Shown: positions 8,699 to 20,174 of the stretch, one piece after another
Position numbering within the stretch: position 1 is the first letter of the stretch
Layout: every line of letters begins with the position of its first letter
Assembly (NCBI GenBank): GCA_903847385.1
Contig: CAINDO010000368.1
Coordinates: 1-51,512 of the forward strand
Direction of reading: 5' to 3'
Source of the DNA: an uncultured Myxococcales bacterium
Lineage (GTDB): Bacteria > Myxococcota_A > Bradymonadia > UBA7976 > UBA1532
DNA length: 51,512 nucleotides
Made by a program: the position numbers and the translations under genes
The notes under the pieces: model-generated
Told to the model about the DNA's origin: nothing
Database searches by the model: none
Seen by the model: only the letters and a program-made list of their open reading frames with translations

Positions 8699-9439
8699 AT
8701 GAAGGCCCGCGTCTGGGCGCCGTCGACGGCACCCATGAAGAAGAACACCTTTCGTCGGCACGCCGAGCAGTTCTGGGACGAGATCCCGGCCCGCTACCGC
8801 GCGGGCGCCGTTCTGTTGGTACACTGGGAGGCCGAGCCCGACGAGGAGAACCCCGGCGTGTGGCTCATGGGCGCCTGCGAAGCCGCCTTCGGCGCCCTGG
8901 ACGACGCCCTCGACGCGACGGGGGGCCAGAGCCCTCTGGACCGCCGGAGCCTGGTCCACCTCTGGTACGGCTCTTTCGTCGCGACCGCCCGAGAGTCCGA
9001 AGCCTTCGACTGGGAGGGCGAGATCGAGGAGACCCTGCTCCACGAGCTGACGCACCACTGGGAGGGCCGCGCCGGGCTCGACGGTCTCGACCGCTTCGAC
9101 GCCGCGCAGATGGTGAACTTCCGCCGGGTGCGGGGTCTGCCGGTGGACGCGGGCTTCTGGCGCGACGGCCACCCCCTCGGCCCCCACCGCTGGGAGATCG
9201 ACGGCGACCACTTCGTCGAGCTGCCCGGCCCGCCGCCCTGGACCTACGACCCGGAAGATGGCCTCGGCCCCGTCACGGCCGAGCGCGATCCCGAGGCCGA
9301 CTTCGCGACCATCCCCGAGCGGGGCGGCTGGCTGGACGCCTTTCGGGGCGACCTGGTCTTGGCCCGCCGCCCGCCGGCCCCCGTATCCTGGTGGCGGCGC
9401 CTCTTCGGCCGCCGCTCCGACCCCGAGGAGACCCCATGA
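8699..9439 (+). CDS. Predicted zincin-like metallopeptidase family protein
   Basis: The start is uncertain: ATG 8699 gives 246 residues and ATG 8735 gives 234; neither has a convincing ribosome site. The key motif is LLHELTHHWEG, an HExxH zinc signature followed by H and E, as in short bacterial proteins of the metallopeptidase_1 type. The N-terminal part (VLLVHWEAEPDEE, GVWLMG) and the acidic C-terminal part (LPGPPPWTYDPEDG) are not otherwise recognised. No signal peptide is seen, so it acts in the cytoplasm. The stop overlaps the start of the BtpA-family gene by 4 bp, linking the two. Confidence 0.72.
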   Translation: MKARVWAPSTAPMKKNTFRRHAEQFWDEIPARYRAGAVLLVHWEAEPDEENPGVWLMGACEAAFGALDDALDATGGQSPLDRRSLVHLWYGSFVATARESEAFDWEGEIEETLLHELTHHWEGRAGLDGLDRFDAAQMVNFRRVRGLPVDAGFWRDGHPLGPHRWEIDGDHFVELPGPPPWTYDPEDGLGPVTAERDPEADFATIPERGGWLDAFRGDLVLARRPPAPVSWWRRLFGRRSDPEETP

Positions 9440-10218
9440 CCCCCTTCACGCTCCCCGTCGCCCCCGCGCGACCCTACCTCATCGGCATGGTGCACCTGGC
9501 CGCGCTGCCCGGCGCCCCGGACTTCGCCGGAGATCTCGAGGCCGTGGCCGAAGCCGCCGCGGCCGACGCGCGGGTCCTGGCCGACGCCGGCTTCGACGCG
9601 ATCATGGTCGAGAACTTCCACGACACGCCGTTCTTCAAGGACGACCTGCCCCCGGAGACCGTCGCCGCGCTCACCCGCTGCGCCTGGGCCGTCCGCCAGG
9701 CCGCGCCGGCGCTGCCCCTGGGCATCAACGCCCTGCGGAACGACGGCCTCTCGGCCCTCGGCATCGCCGTGGCGGTGGGCGCCCGCTTCATCCGGGTCAA
9801 CGTGCTCACGGGCGCGATGCTCACGGACCAGGGCATCATCGAGGGCTGCGCCGCCCGCCTCCTGCGCCGGCGCGCGGCGCTGCGCAGCGATGTCGCCGTG
9901 CTGGCGGACGTGCTCGTCAAACACGCCGCCCCGCTCGGCCCGGTGGATCTCGTTCAGTCCGCGCAGGACGCCGTCCATCGCGGCGGCGCGAGCGCGCTGA
10001 TCGTGTCCGGCACGGGCACGGGCGCACCGACGGATCCCGAGCGGGTCGCCGCCCTGCGCCGCGCCGTCCCGGGGACCCCGGTCGTCGTCGGCAGCGGCAC
10101 GACGGTCGAGAACCTGCGCAGCCTCGGCGCCGACGCCTGCATCGTCGGGACGGCGCTGAAGCGTGACGGCCGCGTGGACCTCGAGCTCGCCCGGGCGATG
10201 GTCGCCGCGCGGGGCTGA
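9436..10218 (+). CDS. BtpA/SgcQ family TIM-barrel protein
   Basis: The 260-residue product shows IGMVHLAALPGAP at the N-terminus, VENFHDTPF near residue 56, GINALRNDG near 97, RVNVLTGAMLTDQGIIEG near 113-135, and SGTGTGAPTD with VGSGTTVENL near the C-terminus, which is the BtpA/SgcQ pattern. Cyanobacterial BtpA helps photosystem I accumulate, but bacterial relatives outside phototrophs have no firm role, so the reaction is unknown. GAGGAG lies five bases before ATG 9436 and the start overlaps the previous stop in ATGA. It ends one base before the stop codon of the convergent pilin gene. Confidence 0.88.
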   Translation: MTPFTLPVAPARPYLIGMVHLAALPGAPDFAGDLEAVAEAAAADARVLADAGFDAIMVENFHDTPFFKDDLPPETVAALTRCAWAVRQAAPALPLGINALRNDGLSALGIAVAVGARFIRVNVLTGAMLTDQGIIEGCAARLLRRRAALRSDVAVLADVLVKHAAPLGPVDLVQSAQDAVHRGGASALIVSGTGTGAPTDPERVAALRRAVPGTPVVVGSGTTVENLRSLGADACIVGTALKRDGRVDLELARAMVAARG

Positions 10219-10749
10219 CTACTCGGTCACGTTGTTCTTGAACACGCCGGCGCCACCGGTCACGCCGCCCTGAAGGTCGACGAAGCCAATGCGTTCGAAG
10301 GTGCTGTAGACGTCGTCGCAGTCGAGGTTGCCGTTGGCCCGAGCCGTGAACGACGCCGTGGTGCCCGCGCCCTCGCTGTCGAACGAGTACCAGAAGAAAT
10401 GGGGGTCATCGATCGAGAACTGGAGCTTGTGCCAGGTCAGGTGATCGAAGGCCGTCGCCAGCGCCGGGCACCGCATGTTGCCGTTGGCGCAGCACTCGTT
10501 CTCGCTCGGAGTCGCGCTGACCGGGCCGGGGAAGGTCGCCGCGAGCACACCACCGGCTCGGCTCGTGGCGTCGGCCTGGTAGGCCGTGATGGCGCCATCG
10601 AAGATCCGGCGGATGTTCATGGTCGCCTCGGAGGTCTTGCTCCGGCGGATGCTCTGCATCAACGCGGGGATGGCCAGCGACGCGAGGACGCCGATGATCG
10701 CCACGACGATCATCAACTCGATCAGCGTGAATCCGCGGCGTCCACGCAT
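10219..10749 (-). CDS. Type IV pilin-like protein (orphan)
   Basis: The 176-residue product begins MRGRRG followed by FTLIELMIVVAIIGVLAS, the class III signal cleaved after Gly by prepilin peptidase; Glu5 of the mature chain is present. The remaining ~150 residues form a globular head with cysteines (ECCANGNMRC near residue 88 and CDD near 145) likely to make disulfides. It could be a pilus subunit, a minor pilin or a type II secretion pseudopilin. No assembly ATPase, PilC or secretin gene is nearby, so it depends on machinery elsewhere. ATG 10749 is preceded by GGGGG at a long spacing. It abuts the BtpA-family gene with no gap. Confidence 0.88.
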   Translation of the reverse strand: MRGRRGFTLIELMIVVAIIGVLASLAIPALMQSIRRSKTSEATMNIRRIFDGAITAYQADATSRAGGVLAATFPGPVSATPSENECCANGNMRCPALATAFDHLTWHKLQFSIDDPHFFWYSFDSEGAGTTASFTARANGNLDCDDVYSTFERIGFVDLQGGVTGGAGVFKNNVTE

Positions 10750-10870
10750 CGGAACGAATCCCCCAGTCGGTGTGCTCTTCAGGCTACCACGGGCTTGTGT
10801 CGCCTGACGAGTAGAATCAAAATGCCCCGCCAGAGGCGCCGGTACGGGCGCCCAGGAAGAGCCCCCCACG

Positions 10871-13738
<2,868 letters not shown>

Positions 13739-13799
13739 CCCGCCGCGCCAGGGGACTTGAAATTCCCGACGCGCCTCGCGAGGTTCTGGGCTGAGATCC

Positions 13800-15053
13800 A
13801 TGCGACGCCGACCCGAACCCCGAGCTTCAAATCACCTGCTGGCCCTCGCGGCCGCGGTCGGGGTGCATCTGCTCGTCGTGCCCGAGGTGCTGCGCTTCAT
13901 CGTGCACCCGCCGCACCACAAGATGGCGGCCAAGCCCGCGGAGGACACGGCGACGCCGGGCCAGGACGCGAGCGTCTCGGCCACGTTCCTCACGGAGTCC
14001 GAGCTGGAGAAGCTCCTGGGGCCGACCCCGCCCGCCATGGCCGCGCCGCAGCCGCCGGAGGCCCCCGCCCCGCCCACGGAGCCGCCCGCCCCGCCAAGCA
14101 AAGCCCCGGACGAGCGCCCCGACGGCCAGATCGTGTCGATTCCGCCGCCCCCGCGCGAGGAGATCCCGGACCGGGCGGACAAGGTCAGCGAGTTCAACAG
14201 CAAGACGGACCACGAGCAGGTCAGCGCGCTCAACGGCGTGCCGCAGCCGGACATGAGCAAGGGCAACGTGCCCGTGGTCTCCGCCGGGGACGACAAGAAC
14301 GGCAACACCACGGACCCGAACACGGCCACCAAGGAGAAGCCCGAACCGGCCCGCGCGCAGGCCGCCCGCAAGATCCCCGGCACGGGGGACGCGACGGACG
14401 ACCCCAGCAAAGACCGCGGCCTGCCCCTGCCCGCCCAGAAGGCGCAGCCGGGCCGCGCCGCCCCCGAGAGTCCCACGGTGGACGATCCCTTCGGCACGGC
14501 GGCGCGCGCGGAGCCGAGCGAGGGTGACCAGACCGCCAAGCCGGAGATCATCGCCGGCGGCGCGGGGCCCCTCGGCGGGAACCCCGGCCCCCGGGACTTC
14601 CGCTCGCTCCTGCCGACGATCGGGCCCCAGGACCTCGCCCGGCAGGAGGGCAACGTCGACGACCTCGACGACATCGACAAGGGCAACGGCACGTTCCTGA
14701 ACACGCGGGCCTACAAACACGCGTGGTTCTACAACCGACTGAAAGAGGAGATCTACGAGCACTGGAACGTCGTCGGAGCCTACCGTCGGCACGACCCGTA
14801 CGGACGCGTCTACGGCGTGCGGGACCGCATCACCGTGCTGCGCATCGAGTTGAAGCTCGACGGCAGCCTGCAGGACGTCTACGTGCTCCGGAACTCGGGC
14901 GCGGCCTTCCTGGACGACGTGGCGCTCCAGGCGGTGCGCGAGGCGCAGCCTTTCCCCAACCCGCCCCGCGGCATCGCCGACGACGACGGCATCATCCGCA
15001 TCACCTACCGGTTTACGCTGGACATCGAGTCCGGGGGCTTCAAGCTCTTTTAG
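13800..15053 (+). CDS. TonB-like protein: membrane anchor, Pro-rich linker, TonB C-terminal domain
   Basis: The 417-residue product has one N-terminal membrane segment (LLALAAAVGVHLLVVPEVL, ~13-31), a long Pro/Ala/Asp-rich linker (~55-270), and a C-terminal TonB-type domain (~300-417) with YNRLKEEIYEHWN, VYVLRNSGAAFLDDVALQAV and PFPNPPRGI. TonB proteins transmit proton-motive energy to outer-membrane transporters. No exbB, exbD or receptor gene adjoins, and the related AgmX/gliding-motility and cell-division proteins of Myxococcota share this architecture, so the partner is unknown. The start codon is ATG at 13800, with no clear Shine-Dalgarno sequence. Confidence 0.82.
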   Translation: MRRRPEPRASNHLLALAAAVGVHLLVVPEVLRFIVHPPHHKMAAKPAEDTATPGQDASVSATFLTESELEKLLGPTPPAMAAPQPPEAPAPPTEPPAPPSKAPDERPDGQIVSIPPPPREEIPDRADKVSEFNSKTDHEQVSALNGVPQPDMSKGNVPVVSAGDDKNGNTTDPNTATKEKPEPARAQAARKIPGTGDATDDPSKDRGLPLPAQKAQPGRAAPESPTVDDPFGTAARAEPSEGDQTAKPEIIAGGAGPLGGNPGPRDFRSLLPTIGPQDLARQEGNVDDLDDIDKGNGTFLNTRAYKHAWFYNRLKEEIYEHWNVVGAYRRHDPYGRVYGVRDRITVLRIELKLDGSLQDVYVLRNSGAAFLDDVALQAVREAQPFPNPPRGIADDDGIIRITYRFTLDIESGGFKLF

Positions 15054-15078
15054 CCGGGTGTGCGCAGCCCCCGCGTTT

Positions 15079-15097
15079 CACTCGTTTGCCGCGAGTG
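15079..15097 (+). terminator. Hairpin after the TonB-like gene
   Basis: CACTCG (15079-15084) and CGAGTG (15092-15097) form a perfect six-pair stem with a seven-base loop, 26 bp after the TonB-like stop codon and just before the histidine kinase start. No T-run follows, so it may be a weak terminator or a leader hairpin for the next gene. Confidence 0.35.
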
Positions 15098-15117
15098 CCG
15101 TTGGGTGGTTTGCGGAT

Positions 15118-16491
15118 ATGAGCCCCCCGAGCCCCAGCCCCGTCGCTTTCCACCCGCTGAACCACGGGGCCGCGGTCCCGCCTTCGCCTCGGGACGCCCG
15201 CGATGCCGAGTCGCCGTCGGCTCGGATCGAGTTCCTGGAGCACGCGCTCGACCGCAAGCAGCGCGAGCTCGACGACCTGCAGCTCGAGGTGGCGCGCACC
15301 GCCGACTTCATCCGCGAGGTCAACCGGGTGTTGCCCGGTGCGCTGGTCATCGTGGACGCCCGCGGCTTCGTCTTCAGCGCCAACGACCAGGCCCTGCGCC
15401 TCCTGGGCTACGGCCGCGACGAGATCCTGGGGAAAGCGTTCGCGGACATCCAGGTCGAGCACGCGTTCACGGGCGAGGCCCTGACCGCCCTGCTCGGCGA
15501 ACGACAGGTGGTGTCGCAGGAGCGCACCTGGCTCGATCGCGAGGGCCACCGCATCCCGGTGCAGACCTCGCTGGCCGCCGCGGGCCGCCCCGACGAGGCG
15601 CCGCCGATGTACATCTGCGTGGCCGCCGATCTGCGCGAGCGCCGCCGGATGGAGCTGGAGATCCGGCAGAAGCAGAAGCTCGAGGCCGTCGGGCAGCTCG
15701 CGGCGGGCGTGGCCCACGAGATCAACACGCCGGTGCAGTACGTGGGCGACAGCCTGCACTTCCTGCGCGAGTCGTTCGAGGCCATGACGCTCCTGACCCA
15801 CGCCTGCCGCGACACCCGCGAGGGTCTGGCGAGCGGCGCCGTGTCGGGTCCGGAGTTCGCGCGGCAGCTCGACGCCCTCTTCGCCGAGGCCGACCTCGAG
15901 TTCGTGATGGAGAACGCGCCGCCGGCCTTCGTGCGTGCCGTCGACGGCATCGCCCGCGTGGCCGAGATCGTCGGCGCCATGCTCGAGTGCTCGCACCCGG
16001 CGCAGAAGGCCCGCGCCGCCACGGACCTGAACCGCACGGTCCACAACGCCCTGACGGTCGCCCGCAGCGAGTACAAGTACGTCGCGGACGTGGCGCTCGA
16101 CCTGCGCCCCCTGCCCCTGGTGAGCTGCCACGGCGGCGACATCGGGCAGGTGCTGCTGAACCTGATCGTCAACGCCGGGCACGCGATGGCGGACGTCTTC
16201 CGCGCCGAGCAGGTGCGCGGTGTGCTGACGGTGCGCTCTTTCGTCGACGCCGGGGACGTCGTCGTCGAGATCGGCGACACCGGCGGCGGCATCCCCGCCG
16301 AGGTCCGCGAGCGCATCTTCGAGCCGTTCTTCACGACGAAGCCGGTGGGACGCGGCACCGGCCAAGGCCTGGCCATCGCCCGGGCCATCGCCGAGCGACA
16401 CGGCGGAACTCTTCGATTCGACACGACGCTCGGCGCGGGCACGACGTTCACGCTGCGACTGCCGACGGACGCGACGACCCTGACGAGGTGA
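15118..16491 (+). CDS. PAS-domain sensor histidine kinase
   Basis: This soluble 457-residue kinase (no membrane segment) has an N-terminal coiled coil (~33-66), a PAS domain (~64-175, ALVIVDARGFVFSAND), a dimerisation segment with the phospho-acceptor H200 in GVAHEINTPVQYV, and an ATPase domain with VLLNLIVNAGHAM (N box), GDTGGGIP (G1), FFTTKPVGRGTGQGLA (F/G2). The 'AHEINTP' form is common in orphan cytoplasmic kinases. ATG 15118 is preferred over an upstream GTG at 15058. Five bases separate it from the response-regulator gene, so the two form a likely cognate pair. Confidence 0.92.
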   Translation: MSPPSPSPVAFHPLNHGAAVPPSPRDARDAESPSARIEFLEHALDRKQRELDDLQLEVARTADFIREVNRVLPGALVIVDARGFVFSANDQALRLLGYGRDEILGKAFADIQVEHAFTGEALTALLGERQVVSQERTWLDREGHRIPVQTSLAAAGRPDEAPPMYICVAADLRERRRMELEIRQKQKLEAVGQLAAGVAHEINTPVQYVGDSLHFLRESFEAMTLLTHACRDTREGLASGAVSGPEFARQLDALFAEADLEFVMENAPPAFVRAVDGIARVAEIVGAMLECSHPAQKARAATDLNRTVHNALTVARSEYKYVADVALDLRPLPLVSCHGGDIGQVLLNLIVNAGHAMADVFRAEQVRGVLTVRSFVDAGDVVVEIGDTGGGIPAEVRERIFEPFFTTKPVGRGTGQGLAIARAIAERHGGTLRFDTTLGAGTTFTLRLPTDATTLTR

Positions 16492-16496
16492 CCACG

Positions 16497-17651
16497 ATGG
16501 CCGAGGTGAAACCCAAGATTCTGTGCGTCGACGACGAGTCCCACGTGCTCGAGGGGTTCCGCGTCAACCTGCGCAAGCTCTTCGAGGTCCACACCAGCAC
16601 GGACGGTCGCCAGGCCATCGAGATGCTGCTGCGCGACGGGCCCTTCGCCGTGATCGTCTGCGACCTGCGCATGCCCAACATCGGCGGGGTCGAGGTGCTC
16701 AGCGAGGCCGCCCGGCGCGCCCCCCAGACCGTACGCATGATGCTCACCGGCCAGGCCGATCTGCCCACCGCCATGGCCGCCATCAACGACGGCCGGATCT
16801 TCCGGCTGCTGCTCAAACCCTGCCCGCCGCAGAACCTGATCGAGGCGCTGACGATCGCCGCGGAGCACCATCGACAGCAGGCCGAGGAGCGAGCGTTGGC
16901 CCAGGCCACGCTCCTGGGAAGCATCAATGCGCTGACCGGGACGCTGGCGCTGAGCCGACCCGCGGCGCTCAACCGCGCCAAGCGCGTTCGGGACCACGCG
17001 GCCGAGCTGGCCGCGGACCTCAAGCTGCCCGACCGTTGGGCCATCGAGCTCGGCGCGATGCTCTCGCAGCTCGGCGCCGTGGCCCTGCCCCCGGAGATCG
17101 CACGCAAGGTCTACGAGGGCACGGAGCTGAGTGACCGCGAGCAGGTCGCCGCGGACAGCGTGACCCTCGTCGCCGCCAAGCTCATCGCCAGCATGCCGCG
17201 GACGGAGGAGATCCGCCGTGCGCTGGAGACGCTCCACCTGCCCGCCGCCGGCGCCGATGGCCCCAACGGGCGCCGCGTGCCGCCCCCGAGCGCGCGGGTG
17301 CTGCGCGTATGCATCGACTTCGACGTCCTGGCCGTGGGTGGCCTGCCGCCGATGGACGCGCTCTGCGAGATGTCGTTCCGCGAGGGGGTCTACGATCCCG
17401 ACATCCTCGGTCGCTTCTCGGCGCTGCGCCGCGCCGAGCTGAGCAACATGGAGCTCGCGGACATCGACGCCGCGGCCGTCACGCCGGGCATGATGCTCGG
17501 CGAGGAGTTGCGCCTGCCGAGCGGCCACGTGCTGGCGCCCCGCGGCACACGGGTGACGGACGAGCTGATCCAGCAGATCCGGACCCTGCTCCACAAGGGG
17601 GCCGGCGATACCGTCAAGGTGATGCGCCGGGCGGCGCCGAAGGCCGCCTGA
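16497..17651 (+). CDS. Response regulator with degenerate HD-GYP-like output domain
   Basis: The 384-residue protein begins with a receiver domain (CVDDESHVL, phospho-acceptor D56 in VCDLRMPN, K107 in LLLKPCP), followed by a coiled-coil linker and a helical domain that resembles HD-GYP. Where active enzymes have HD in LHDIGKIGIP, this protein has SQ (S190, Q191 in LSQLGAVALPPEI), and no HHE or GYP motif follows. The output is therefore probably a protein-interaction or sensing module, not a phosphodiesterase. The last ~60 residues (LADIDAAAVTPGMMLGEEL) look like the C-terminal segment found after such domains. It directly follows the histidine kinase. Confidence 0.85.
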   Translation: MAEVKPKILCVDDESHVLEGFRVNLRKLFEVHTSTDGRQAIEMLLRDGPFAVIVCDLRMPNIGGVEVLSEAARRAPQTVRMMLTGQADLPTAMAAINDGRIFRLLLKPCPPQNLIEALTIAAEHHRQQAEERALAQATLLGSINALTGTLALSRPAALNRAKRVRDHAAELAADLKLPDRWAIELGAMLSQLGAVALPPEIARKVYEGTELSDREQVAADSVTLVAAKLIASMPRTEEIRRALETLHLPAAGADGPNGRRVPPPSARVLRVCIDFDVLAVGGLPPMDALCEMSFREGVYDPDILGRFSALRRAELSNMELADIDAAAVTPGMMLGEELRLPSGHVLAPRGTRVTDELIQQIRTLLHKGAGDTVKVMRRAAPKAA

Positions 17652-17663
17652 GCGGCCCGCGCC

Positions 17664-18050
17664 TCAGAGCGTGGCGAGGTAGGCGTCGTACTCGGCGGCG
17701 CTCTTGAGGCCGGCGAGGGCGTCCGCGCCAGCGGGGCGGATGCGGACGATCCAGCCCTGGCCGTAGGCGTCTTTGTTGACCTGCTCGGGGGCGTCGCGCA
17801 GGCCGTCGTTGATGGCGACGATCTCGCCGCCGCACGGCGCGTACAGGTCGCTGACCGTCTTGACGGACTCGACCACGCCGAACGTGCCCTTGGGCTCCAC
17901 CGACTTGCCCACGGCGGGCAGGTCGACGAAGACGACGTCCCCCAGGGCGTCCTGGGCGTGATCCGTGATGCCGACGGTGATCGTGCCGTCCGCCTCGAGG
18001 CGGGCCCACTCGTGGTCGTCGGTGTAGCGAAGGTTCTCGGGGCTTCCCAT
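17664..18050 (-). CDS. gcvH: Glycine cleavage system H protein
   Basis: GcvH carries the aminomethyl group on lipoyl-lysine between GcvP and GcvT. The 128-residue length is typical. The motif GVVESVKTVSD contains the lipoylation lysine K64, and YTDDHEW at the N-terminus is characteristic. AGGAGA precedes ATG 18050-18048 at good spacing. It lies 41 bp downstream of gcvT on the same strand, with folD upstream of that, so folD-gcvT-gcvH look like one transcription unit. It converges on the response-regulator gene with a 12-bp gap. Confidence 0.97.
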   Translation of the reverse strand: MGSPENLRYTDDHEWARLEADGTITVGITDHAQDALGDVVFVDLPAVGKSVEPKGTFGVVESVKTVSDLYAPCGGEIVAINDGLRDAPEQVNKDAYGQGWIVRIRPAGADALAGLKSAAEYDAYLATL

Positions 18051-18091
18051 TGTGCTCTCCTGCGTCGGCGTTCGGTCGGGGCGCTGTGCGA

Positions 18092-19177
18092 TCAGCGCTG
18101 GAGGAAGGGCGTCTTGACGATCGTCGCGGCCTCGGCGCGATCGCGGATCTGGATGCGGATCTCGCTGCCGATGGCGTCCTGGCCCACGGGCACGTAGGCG
18201 AGGCCGATGCACTCCTTGAGGGTCGGCGAGAAGCTGCCGCTGGTCACGGTGCCGATGGCGGCGCCGGCGGCGTCCACCACGGGGTAACCGTGCCGCGCGG
18301 GCAGGCGGCCGTTCATCTTGAACCCGACCAGCTTGCGCTTCAGGCCGGCGGCCTTCTGGGCCTGCAGGGCCTCGAGGCCGATGAAGGCCTTCTTGTCCAG
18401 CTTGGTGACCCAGCCCAGGCCCGCCTCGAGGGGCGTGGTGGTCGAGTCGATGTCGTTGCCGTAGAGCGCCATGCGCGCCTCGAGGCGCAGCGTGTCGCGG
18501 GCGCCGAGGCCGATGGGCGAGAGCTGCCCTTCCGCGGCGGCGAAGAGGGCGTCCCAGACCTGGGCCGCGCCGTCGAGCGGCAGGTAGAGCTCGAAACCAT
18601 CCTCGCCGGTGTAGCCCGTGCGGCTGATGATGGTGGGGACGCCGGCGACCTGGCCCTCGGTGAACCAGTAGCGCTTGATGGGCGTGAGGTCCGTCTTCGT
18701 CAGGCGCTGCACGAGCGCCGGGGCGGCGGGACCCTGAACGGCGAGCTGCGCGAACTCGTTGGAGCGGTCGACCGCCTTGGCGTCGCCCGTCAGGTGCTCG
18801 GCGATCCAGGCGAAGTCCTTCTCCCGGTTCGCTGCGTTGCAGCAGATGAAGATGTGCTGCGTCGAGTACCGGTAGACGACGAGGTCGTCCACGATGCCGC
18901 CGTCCGGCTGGCACATGCAGGTGTACACGGCCTGGCCGTCGGCGATGCGCTCGAGGTCGTTCGTGATCAGCCGGTTCACCGCGGCGAGCGCCTCGGGCCC
19001 CTTGATCTCGATCTCGCCCATGTGGCTGACGTCGAACAGGCCGGCGGCGTTGCGGACGGCGTCGTGCTCGGCCTGGATGCCGGCGAACTGCACGGCCATC
19101 TCCCAGCCGCCGAAGGACACGAAGCGGCCGTTGGCGGCCTTCACTTTCTCGTAGAGCGGGGTGCGAAGCAGGGACAC
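18092..19177 (-). CDS. gcvT: Aminomethyltransferase (glycine cleavage T-protein)
   Basis: GcvT releases ammonia from the aminomethyl-lipoyl arm and makes 5,10-methylene-tetrahydrofolate. The 361-residue chain shows LYEKVKAANGRFVSFGGWEM, GLFDVSHMGEI, the folate-site ISRTGYTGEDGFELY, and GLGARDTLRLEA with the catalytic Asp of the RDTLR motif conserved. The start codon is GTG at 19177, chosen because GGAGG sits five bases upstream. It lies between folD (90 bp upstream) and gcvH (41 bp downstream). Confidence 0.96.
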   Translation of the reverse strand: MSLLRTPLYEKVKAANGRFVSFGGWEMAVQFAGIQAEHDAVRNAAGLFDVSHMGEIEIKGPEALAAVNRLITNDLERIADGQAVYTCMCQPDGGIVDDLVVYRYSTQHIFICCNAANREKDFAWIAEHLTGDAKAVDRSNEFAQLAVQGPAAPALVQRLTKTDLTPIKRYWFTEGQVAGVPTIISRTGYTGEDGFELYLPLDGAAQVWDALFAAAEGQLSPIGLGARDTLRLEARMALYGNDIDSTTTPLEAGLGWVTKLDKKAFIGLEALQAQKAAGLKRKLVGFKMNGRLPARHGYPVVDAAGAAIGTVTSGSFSPTLKECIGLAYVPVGQDAIGSEIRIQIRDRAEAATIVKTPFLQR

Positions 19178-19249
19178 GGGACCTCCGCGGGATGCGTTGG
19201 GGGGAGGAGAGACGCGAAAACGGCCGGGACTGTAACGCGTTTCACGGCG

Positions 19250-19267
19250 CCGGGGAACCGGCCCCGG
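19250..19267 (-). terminator. Hairpin between folD and gcvT
   Basis: CCGGGG (19250-19255) and CCCCGG (19262-19267) form a perfect six-pair stem around AACCGG, immediately after the folD stop codon on the minus strand. There is no T-tract. It may attenuate read-through from folD into gcvT rather than end the transcript completely. Confidence 0.4.
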
Positions 19268-20134
19268 TCAAGCGGGCGGCAGGCGTCGTTCGGCGGCGCG
19301 GCAGACGTTCTCGAGCAGGCAGGCGATGGTCATCGGGCCCACGCCGCCGGGCACGGGTGTGATGGCCGAGGCCACCGAGACCGCCTCGGCGAAGGCGACG
19401 TCCCCGCCGAGTTTGCCGTCGGGCAGGCGGTTGATGCCGACGTCGAGGACGACGGCGCCGGGCTTGAGCCAGTCGCCGCGCACGAGGCCCGGCCGACCGA
19501 CCGCGGCGACCACGATGTCCGCCGTGCGGACGACGGCGGCGAGGTCCGGGGTGCGGCTGTGGGCGATGGTGACCGTGGCGTCCGCGGCGAGCAGGAGCAT
19601 CGCCATGGGCTTGCCGACGATGTTCGAGCGGCCCACGACGACGGCGTGTTTGCCGCGCGGGGAGACGCCGGCCTCGGCCAGCAGGCGCATGCAGCCCGCG
19701 GGGGTGCAGGGCACGAAGCCGGGCTCGCCGATCATCAGGAGCCCCTGATTGAAGGGCAGGAAACCGTCGACGTCCTTCTCCGGGGCGATGCGGCGCTGCA
19801 GGGCGCGGCTGTCCTCGGCGCTGATGCCCGGCGGCAGCGGGAGCTGCACCAGGATGCCGTCGACCTCGGGATCGGCGTTGAGCCGGTCGAGCTCGGCGGC
19901 GAGCGTGGCGGCGGACACGTCCGCGGGGAAGCGCAGCGTGGCGCCGCGGATGCCGCACTCGAGCGCGGCCTTCTCCTTGTTGCGGACATACGTCGCGCTG
20001 GCCGGGTCCTCGCCGGCGAGCAGGACCGTCAGGCCCGGAGTGACGCCGCGGGCGACGAGGCCCCGGACACGTTCGGCGACCTCGGCGCGGACGCGCGCCG
20101 AGACGGCCTTGCCATCGATGATCTGGGCGGACAT
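19268..20134 (-). CDS. folD: Methylene-tetrahydrofolate dehydrogenase / methenyl-tetrahydrofolate cyclohydrolase
   Basis: FolD interconverts methylene-, methenyl- and formyl-tetrahydrofolate with NADP(H). The 288 residues are the standard length. The substrate motif is [10 protein letters not shown] with Tyr49 and catalytic Lys53, followed by [10 protein letters not shown], the nucleotide-binding [13 protein letters not shown] and the C-terminal [14 protein letters not shown]. It starts at ATG 20134 with only a weak ribosome site and sits just upstream of gcvT, which makes its substrate. Confidence 0.97.
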   Translation of the reverse strand: MSAQIIDGKAVSARVRAEVAERVRGLVARGVTPGLTVLLAGEDPASATYVRNKEKAALECGIRGATLRFPADVSAATLAAELDRLNADPEVDGILVQLPLPPGISAEDSRALQRRIAPEKDVDGFLPFNQGLLMIGEPGFVPCTPAGCMRLLAEAGVSPRGKHAVVVGRSNIVGKPMAMLLLAADATVTIAHSRTPDLAAVVRTADIVVAAVGRPGLVRGDWLKPGAVVLDVGINRLPDGKLGGDVAFAEAVSVASAITPVPGGVGPMTIACLLENVCRAAERRLPPA

Positions 20135-20174
20135 GGGCGGCCCCCGGGGGGCAGTGGGAGAGCGCGAGAGACGC

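Noticed and set aside
10750..10870. Glycine riboswitch upstream of gcvP
   Set aside because: The gap is 121 bp and shared with the divergent pilin promoter; I cannot see the conserved aptamer core. The 90-bp gap before gcvT also lacks it.
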